64,000 nucleotides of DNA, taken from contig NW_026991398.1 of the NCBI RefSeq assembly GCF_036370855.1, positions 1,116,001-1,180,000 of the forward strand. The letters run 5' to 3'. The stretch is from Dromaius novaehollandiae (Eukaryota > Chordata > Aves > Casuariiformes > Dromaiidae). The notes under the pieces are model-generated. The model saw nothing but the letters and a program-made list of their open reading frames with translations. It ran no database searches and was not told where the DNA came from. This document shows positions 57,630-64,000 of the stretch, piece after piece. How positions within the stretch are numbered: position 1 is the stretch's first letter; every line of letters begins with the position of its first letter. The translations under genes were made by a program, and so were the position numbers.

Positions 57630-58565
57630 ATGTCCAACAGCAGCTTCCTCAATGACTTCCTTCTCCTGGCATTCATGGACACGCGGGAGCTGCAGCTCCT
57701 GCACTTCTCGCTCTTCCTGGGCATCTACCTGGCTGCCCTCCTGGGCAACGGCCTCATCATCACAGCTGTAGCCTGCGACCACCATCTCCACACCCCCATG
57801 TACTTCTTCCTCATCAACCTCTCCTTCCTCGACCTTGGCTCCATCTCCACCACTCTCCCCAAATTCATGGCCAATTCCCTGTGGGACACCAGGGCCATTT
57901 CCTACTTGGGATGTGCTGCCCAGGTCTTTTTTGTTGTCTTTTTCATCTTGGGTGAGTATTACCTTCTCACTGTAATGGCCTATGACCGCCTTGTTGCCAT
58001 CTGCAAACCCCTGCACTACAGGACCCTCATGGACAGCAGAGCTTGTGTCAAAATGGCAGCAGCTGCCTGGGCCAGTGGGTTTCTGAATGCTCTCCTGCAC
58101 ACTGCTAACACATTTTCCATACCACTCTGCCAAGGCAACACAGTGGACCAGTTCTTCTGTGAAATCCCCCAGATCCTCAAGCTCTCCTGCTCGGATGCCT
58201 ACCTCAGGGCAGACAGGCTTATTGTGATTACTGACTGTTTAAGCTCTGGGTGTTTCATTTTCATTGTGCTGTCCTACATGCAGATCTTCACAGTCGTGCT
58301 GAGGATCCCCTCTGAGCAGGGCCACCACAAAGCCTTTTCCATGTGCCTCCCGCACCTGGCTGTGGTCTCCCTGTTTGTCAGCACTGCACTGTTTGCCTCC
58401 CTGAAGCCCCCCTCCATCTCCTCCCCAGCTCTGGATCTGGTGGTGTCTGTTCTGTACTCGGTGGTGCCTCCAGCAGTGAACCCCCTCATCTACAGCATGA
58501 GGAACAAGGAGCTCAAGGAGGCACTGAGGAAACTGGTTCAATGGGTCCAATGTCAGCACCAATAA
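57630..58565 (+). CDS. OR3: OR14-like olfactory receptor, intact, with DRL in place of DRY
   Basis: A full-length receptor of 311 residues. Motifs: NSS glycosylation site at residue 3, GN 39-40, LHTPMYFFL 53-61, Cys95, MAYDRLVAIC 116-125, loop-2 cysteines 167, 177 and 187, KAFSMC 234-239, and NPLIYSMRN 284-292. The start at 57,630 aligns with OR2, and the upstream in-frame ATG of OR1 and OR2 is missing here. Two oddities stand out. The tyrosine of the G-protein-coupling DRY motif is leucine (residue 121). The start of TM5 reads RADRLIVITDC, with extra charges, where the paralogues have REAGLLVA or RELGVLMI. The reading frame is complete, so it may be functional with altered coupling, or newly decaying. 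Confidence 0.94.
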   Translation: MSNSSFLNDFLLLAFMDTRELQLLHFSLFLGIYLAALLGNGLIITAVACDHHLHTPMYFFLINLSFLDLGSISTTLPKFMANSLWDTRAISYLGCAAQVFFVVFFILGEYYLLTVMAYDRLVAICKPLHYRTLMDSRACVKMAAAAWASGFLNALLHTANTFSIPLCQGNTVDQFFCEIPQILKLSCSDAYLRADRLIVITDCLSSGCFIFIVLSYMQIFTVVLRIPSEQGHHKAFSMCLPHLAVVSLFVSTALFASLKPPSISSPALDLVVSVLYSVVPPAVNPLIYSMRNKELKEALRKLVQWVQCQHQ

Positions 58566-60649
58566 CTGTCCATTGTGCATCCACTCCTCAGGGTATCTGG
58601 CATCAAGGCTGTGTGTTTTGCATGTATTTATTTCTTATTTTTCTCTTTTTTCTTAAAAAAAAATAAGGTTCATGTCCTGTCTCCTCAGGAATCTCTCCTT
58701 TGAATCTGACCCAGAGACCGTGTTGAAGGAGCAAGCCAGGCTTCCTCTTTCATCAGCAGAGGTGAGGGAACCTCAGAGCCTGCTAGTCTGATCTCACTCA
58801 GATGCCCCCCCTGCAATGAGGAGAGTTTCCCTTTGCAGTGTCTCTTTCGGCACTGACGCCACAGGTGCTCAGAGGCACAGAGTCAGGCTCAGATAAGTAC
58901 AGGTGGGGGGAGACCATGGGTCACATGTCCATCAGGAGAGCTCAGTTCCCCTGGCCACAGCCAGGGTCTCATCTCACCCCTCTACTTTGAGAGTGGCAGC
59001 TGGCTGTCACCGTGGGCTGGTCCCTTCCCTCTGCAGTGCTCCAACGAACACTGAGGAGTGGGAGTGGAGGGGAGGAGAGTCTGGATGCAGCCTGTGGGGA
59101 CAGACCCTCTTCTCCTCAGCACCATCCCCTCACCACCACCGCAGGCATGTCCTCGCTGCAGCCTTCACTTGAGGGCTGCAGCTTTTCTGGGGATTCTTCC
59201 ACCAAGAGCAGCAGGACTTTCTAATTTCAGGGCTGCTCTCCTCACTTCCACACTGTCCTGCTGTGCTCTCATGTGTGTTTATGGCCTAAGCGCTCTTGTA
59301 ATGCGGTGAATCCTTGTGCATTTTTGTGAGCTCAGGCAGCAGCAGGCAATGGGCACCCTTATGCCGGAATAACACTTCCATAATGAAAGGAGATCTCCTC
59401 TGCGACATGCCTGAAGTCTGGCCTTTCTTCAGAAGATGGAGTCAAAAATATGCCCAAGGGATTGCACCACAAAAGGGCCTGTTCTTCTGCTTCTGAACTC
59501 CATGGGCTCCAGGGGATGAGCTCAGAGTCCCTGGCTGATCTGTTAGGAACTGAGGGCTGGAATAGAGGTTGCTCCATCATTGCTGATCCTTCTGGAAGGG
59601 AGTCTGAGGCCCCAGGAGAGCTCAGGGGATCTCCAGGGACAGCATGTCCCATGGGGATGGGCAGTGAGTGGAGCCTCACGAAAAGAGAGATGGTCCATGG
59701 TGCAGTAACCAGAAGGTAGAGCACTAAACCCAGGCATGCATGGGGAAATGAGGGCTCTGCAATCCCTGGAGAGGCAGTGAGGACCCAGGAGTCCCAGGGA
59801 AGGGGCCCTGGAGAGTGATTCCTGCACCCTCAGTGAAACACGACAGGCTGGAGCCAGTGCCCACCTGAACACATCTCCTGCCATTACAACTGCCCTGGGG
59901 TCACTCTGAGCACCATCCATGAGCACAGACAGGTGCCAGCAGTATCAGTGGTGGTGATCCCTGCCCAGCTGGGTCTGCTTCCTGCCCCAGCCAGCATGGC
60001 CAGTGTGGAATAACCCCGTAGCCTCCACAGCCCACTCGACCTGCAGAGCAGCACCACCAGTCTGGGGCCCTGCAGGGAGCACAGGGCAGGGGTGCAGGAA
60101 CAGCCAGGCCAGCACGGACACACTGACCTGGGGAAAGGCTCTCTGGGGAGCAGGGATGTCCCAGCAGAAAAGCAGGGCAGCATTCAGAGACAGGAAACAA
60201 GAAGGAGAAACAGGTTTCTCTGTGCACCAGCTTGGGGCATGCTGCTCTGTCCCTGGGGCAGCAGGAGCTGCTGGAGGGGCTGCAGGGCCAGGGCTCTGGT
60301 GCTGTGCTGGGCAGCGGGGTGGGCATGGAGGGGCTGCAGGCAGAGAGGGAGGGGGATCTGCTGGGCACAAGAGCAGGGGAGACAGAGAGTGAGACTGAGA
60401 GTGACCAGTATCATTGCAAGGCCTCCTCCCCTTTGCTGGGGAGCTGCTCCCCTTGTCCTTGGGCTTGGCCTGAGTTATGCTGTGGACATGCCTGTGCCTG
60501 GCCCTGCATCTCTGGAGTGCTGACCTGACTCCCCATCCCTACCTCAGACCTGCCTCCACACTACAGTGAAGAAGGTCCGGGCAAGGGACTCTGGGATCCA
60601 AAGAGAAGAAGCTTGTAGGTCCAAAAGGGGACCCTATATCCAAAACAGC
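58566..60649 (+). repeat. 3' flank of OR3 (low-copy repeat)
   Basis: Aligned in direct orientation with 61,085-63,260 and inverted with 4,721-6,961. Landmarks: gaagatggagtcaaaaatat at about 59,432 and cagcagaaaagcagggcagc at about 60,165. The flank ends at 60,649, where it passes directly into the receptor fragment. No gene is seen; the overlapping frames are shadows. Confidence 0.75.
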
Positions 60650-61084
60650 CAAGGCAATGCTGTGGACCAGTTCTTCTGTGAACTTCCCCAGATCCTCAAG
60701 CTCTCCTGCTCAGACTCCTACCTCAGGGAAGTTGGGGTCATTGTGGTTAGAATTTGTATAGGCTTTGGGTGTTTCATTTTCATTGTGGTGTCCTACGTGC
60801 AGATCTTCACTGTTGTGCTGAGGATCCCCTCTGAGCAGGGCCGGCACAAAGCCTTTGCCATGTGCCTCCCGCACCTGGCTGTGGTCTCCCTGTTTGTCAG
60901 CACTGCACTGTTTGCCTCCCTGAAGCCCCCCTCCATCTCCTCCCCAGCTCTGGATCTGGTGGTGGCTGTTCTGTACTCGGTGGTGCCTCCAGCAGTGAAC
61001 CCCCTCATCTACAGCATGAGGAACAAGGAGCTCAAGGAGGCACTGAAGGAACTGATCCAATGCGTACCATGTCAGCACCTGTAA
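60650..61084 (+). pseudogene. Headless OR14-like olfactory receptor, 3' half only
   Basis: The coding match to OR3 begins abruptly at CAAGGCAA (codon 168 of OR3, loop 2) and continues without frameshift through TM5, KAFAMC, TM6, TM7 and NPLIYSMRN to the TAA ending at 61,084. About 144 codons remain, and TM1-TM4 and the DRY motif are absent. Both the junction and the stop codon lie exactly 2,519 bp after their counterparts in OR3. This is therefore a tandem duplication whose left breakpoint fell inside the gene. The preceding 100 bp are the end of the OR 3' flank. The ORF from 60,566 merely reads through that flank. Confidence 0.92.
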
Positions 61085-63260
61085 CTGTCCCATGTGCATC
61101 ATCTCATCATTCCCAGGGTCTTTGTGGTCATGGCTATGGGTTCTTCGTTTCTTTCTCTTTTCTATGTTATATTCGTGTTAAAAGGAAAATACTTAGGTTC
61201 ATCCTGCTTCTCAAGAATCTCTCATCTAAATCTGACCCAGAGACCCTGTTGAAGCAGGAAAGCAGCTTCCTCCTTCATCAGCAGAGATGGGGGAACCTCA
61301 GAGCCTGCTAGTCTGAGCTCCCTTGAATCACCCCCAGTGCAATGAGGAGAGTTTCCCTTTGCAGTGCCTCTTTCGCCACTGACACCAAGGGAACTCAGAG
61401 GGATGGAGCCAGGCTTGGACAAATAGAGACGGGGTGAGACCATGGGTCCCATGCCCATTAGGAGAGCTCAGTTCTCCTGCACACAGTCAGGGTGTGATCT
61501 CACACCCCTCTTCTGCGAGGGTGGCGGCTGGCTGTCACTGTGGGCTGGTCCCTTCTCCCTACAGTGCTCCAATGCTCACAGCAGAGCAGGGGTGGAGGAG
61601 AGGAGAGTCTGGATGCAGCCTCTGGGGACAGCCCCTCTGCTCCTCAAGACCATTCCCCCACTACCACAGCAAGGTTTTCTTTGCTGCAGCCTTCCTGTGG
61701 GGGCTGCAGCTTTCCTGGAGACATGCCCACCAACCACACCAGCACTTTCTCCTGTCAGGGCTGCTTTCTTCACTTCCACACTGCTCTGCTGTGCTCTCAT
61801 GTGTGAATATGGCCTAAGCGCTCTCCTAACATGGTGGTGGGAGGGTTGTGCTTCCCTGTGCATTCCTGTGAGCTCAGGCAGGACCAGGCAATGGGCACCC
61901 TTATGCCAGACGTGGCGTCCAGAATAACATTTCCATAATAAAAGGGGATCTCCTCAGTGCTGTGCCTGAAGTCTGGCCTTTCTTCAGAAGATGGAGTCAA
62001 AACTATGCACCACAAAAACATTGCACCACAAAGGGGCTTGTTGTTCTGCTTGTGAACTCTGTGGGCTCCGAGGGATGAGCTCAGAGTCCCAGTGTGATCT
62101 GTTAAGGACTGATTGCTGGTTTGAGGGCTTATTTCTTGATGACCAGTGCCAGTGGAAACGGGGAATGGTCTCTGAATTGCCTGCCCGGGGCTGTCCCATG
62201 GGTGACAGTGCTGATGAGAGATGCCCATCCTTCTGGAGGGGAATCTGAGCCCCAAGAAGAGCTCAGGGGATCTCCAGGGACAGCGTGTACCTGGGGGAGG
62301 GCAGTGAGTGGAGCCTCACAAAATGAGGGACAGTCCATGGTGGAGTGACCAGAAGGTAGAGCACTAAATCCAGGTATGCATGGGGAAACGAGGGCTCTGC
62401 AATTGCAGGAGAGGCAGTGGGGACCCAGGAGTCCCAGGGCAGGGGTACTGGAGAGTGATTCCTGCACCCTCAGTGCAACACCACAGGCTGGAGCTAGTGC
62501 CCACCCAAACACATCTGCAATTGCAAATGTCCTGGGTCACTCCGAGCACCATCCATGAGCACAGACGTGGGTCAGGAGTATCAGTGATCCCTGTCCAGCT
62601 GGGTCTGCTTCCTGCCCTGACCAGCATGGCCAGAGCTGAGTCAGGAGTCACCCTGTGGCCCCACAGCCGCTCACTCTGCAGAGCAGCACCACCAGCCTGC
62701 AGCCCTGTGGGGAGCACAGGGCAGGGGTGCAGGAATGGCCAGGCCAGCACAGACACACTGACCTGGGGAAAGGCTCTCTGGGGAGCAGGGATGTCCCAGC
62801 AGAAAAGCAGGACAGCATTCAGAGAGAGGAAATGAGAAGAAGAAGAAGGTTTCTCTGTGCACCAGCTTGGGACAGGCGGCTCTGTGCCCAGGGCAGCAGG
62901 AGCTGCTGGAGGGGCTGCAGGGCCAGGGCTCTGGTGCTGTGCTGGGCAGTGGGGTGGGCATGGAGGGGCTGCAGGCAGACAGGGAGGGGGATCTGCTGGG
63001 CACAAGAGCAGGGGAGACAGTGACCAGCTTCATTGCGGGGCCTCCTCCCCCATGCCAGGGAGCTGCTCCCCTTGTCCTTGGGCCTGGCCTGAGTGATGCT
63101 GTGGACATGGCTCTGCCTGGCCCTGCACCTCTTGGGTCCTGACCTGACCCTGTCCCCATCCTGCTGACCTGACTCCCCATCTCTGCCTCAGACCTGTGTC
63201 TGACTATGGTCAGGAAAGCCTTGGCAAGGGAAGCTGGGACCCAAGCAGATCCCAGAGAAG
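61085..63260 (+). repeat. 3' flank of the headless receptor (low-copy repeat)
   Basis: Second tandem copy of the receptor 3' flank: 61,980-62,110 matches 59,425-59,560, and 62,660-63,000 matches 59,990-60,370. It is also the mirror image of the OR1 flank. No gene is seen. Confidence 0.75.
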
Positions 63261-63690
63261 GTTGTAAGCACAAACGTTGGCCGTGCAGGCACAGCAGCAG
63301 CTCTTGCCTGACAGCCCATTTAAAGGAGCAAGGAGTGCTTTGGATTTGGACCCCCTACCCAGGTGACGCTGCACACAGAGTCTTAGCTAGATGAAAAAGT
63401 GAGAGCAGCCACTTGGGGTGTGCTTTTTAATGTGTAGTTATGAAAGCAGGTGTTTCTGTATCACAGCTCGAGTGTTTAAGCACCACTTGTGAATGGGTTC
63501 CTGCTACAGAGCACTGGAGTGCTGGGAGCAGCAAGAGCTGGGCTGCTGCGTGTGGGAAGCGGAGCTGGGAGTCGAGGGTGCCGGCAAGGCAGGCAGGGCA
63601 GTGACCCACCAACGAGAGGTGCCGTCCTGCAGTGCTTGGACAAGAGGAGCAGAGCAAGTTTGGGGATGGTAACCGGGGTCAGGTGCAGTT
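63261..63690. other. Unassigned spacer
   Basis: It continues the inverted match to 4,721-4,860 in part (tttgtaagcacaaacgttgg type sequence near 63,265 against 4,835). No gene is recognised. Confidence 0.4.
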
Positions 63691-63840
63691 CAGAGATCAC
63701 AGACAAGACCGTAGGGCTCTAAGCAGCCCTGCTGTGCGTGGGAGGTTGGACTGGAGACCTCCGGGGGTCTGATCCCACCAAAACTCCTCTGCAACTCCAT
63801 GAATGGAAAGACCCCAGGCACAGAGACAGGCTCTGCCTTT
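63691..63840 (+). mobile_element. CR1 LINE 3'-end fragment, mirror of 4,530-4,720
   Basis: The plus strand reads gcgtgggaggttggactgga, then gacctccgggggtctgatcc, in the sense orientation of the CR1 tail. It is the inverted copy of the fragment at 4.5 kb, nearly base for base. The last 160 bases (63,841-64,000) are unassigned; they may open a further repeat cut off by the window end. Confidence 0.75.
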
Positions 63841-64000
63841 CCCATGAGCTGCACTGCTGGCAGGAGAGGGGCAGTGTTAAAGACGGTCTCTGACCCTAGG
63901 TTTCCCAAAGCAGAGTCTCAGATGCAGAGTATCACAAACTCATTTACTCTAAGTGGTACAGCAGCAAATGACAGCTCGAGCTGGGTGCCTCTGGAGAGGG

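Noticed and set aside
57573-58133. 186-codon ORF antisense to OR3, and similar antisense frames over the other receptors
   Set aside because: They are mirror frames of conserved receptor codons and appear in every paralogue for that reason alone.
1-64000. tRNA, rRNA or retroviral gag/pol/env genes
   Set aside because: I found no cloverleaf-like sequences with A/B boxes and no retroviral coding motifs. Reverse-transcriptase matches all fit CR1.

Overview
The window is avian nuclear DNA. It holds bird-type olfactory receptor genes of the OR14-like (gamma-c) expansion, many degraded CR1 LINE copies, at least one endogenous-retrovirus solo LTR, and GC-rich spacer with no compact gene packing. 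Nothing points to a bacterial, viral or plasmid source. The species cannot be named from the sequence alone.

Genes. There are three full-length single-coding-exon olfactory receptors: OR1 (complement 6,962-7,894), OR2 (complement 27,475-28,434) and OR3 (57,630-58,565). Two broken copies lie at the ends: a frameshifted 3' part at 1-373 and a headless 3' half at 60,650-61,084. Each intact gene shows the same predicted structure. A leader exon of 299 bp, with the same length and no indel in all three, ends in a GTAAGT donor. An intron of 2.2-2.4 kb follows, then a 24-nt 5'UTR piece directly before the ATG. The proteins would be odorant-binding GPCRs in olfactory sensory neuron cilia.

Layout. 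The window is a mosaic of segmental duplications. (i) A left arm (about 4.5-12 kb: CR1 scrap, OR 3' flank, OR1, intron, leader, CR1) is mirrored by a right arm in opposite orientation (about 63.8 down to 53 kb) that carries OR3 and an extra tandem copy of the OR 3' end. (ii) The left block (about 6.1-19 kb) is also repeated in direct orientation at about 26.4-38.5 kb, with OR2. (iii) The middle (about 20-25 kb and 38.9-52 kb) consists of low-copy repeats here named R1 and R2, a roughly 64-bp minisatellite, CR1 fragments and LTRs.

Mobile DNA. CR1 fragments with recognisable endonuclease/reverse-transcriptase reading frames, all broken by stops, lie in both orientations. A 378-bp solo LTR at 51,162-51,539 is proven by an exact empty-site comparison with its tandem paralogue. 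A second, less certain LTR lies at 25,556-26,387.

The many long ORFs in the GC-rich parts are open in several frames at once and are not called as genes. The most interesting signals are the indel-free shared leader exon of the receptors, and intron DNA that is more alike between OR1 and OR3 than their coding exons are.
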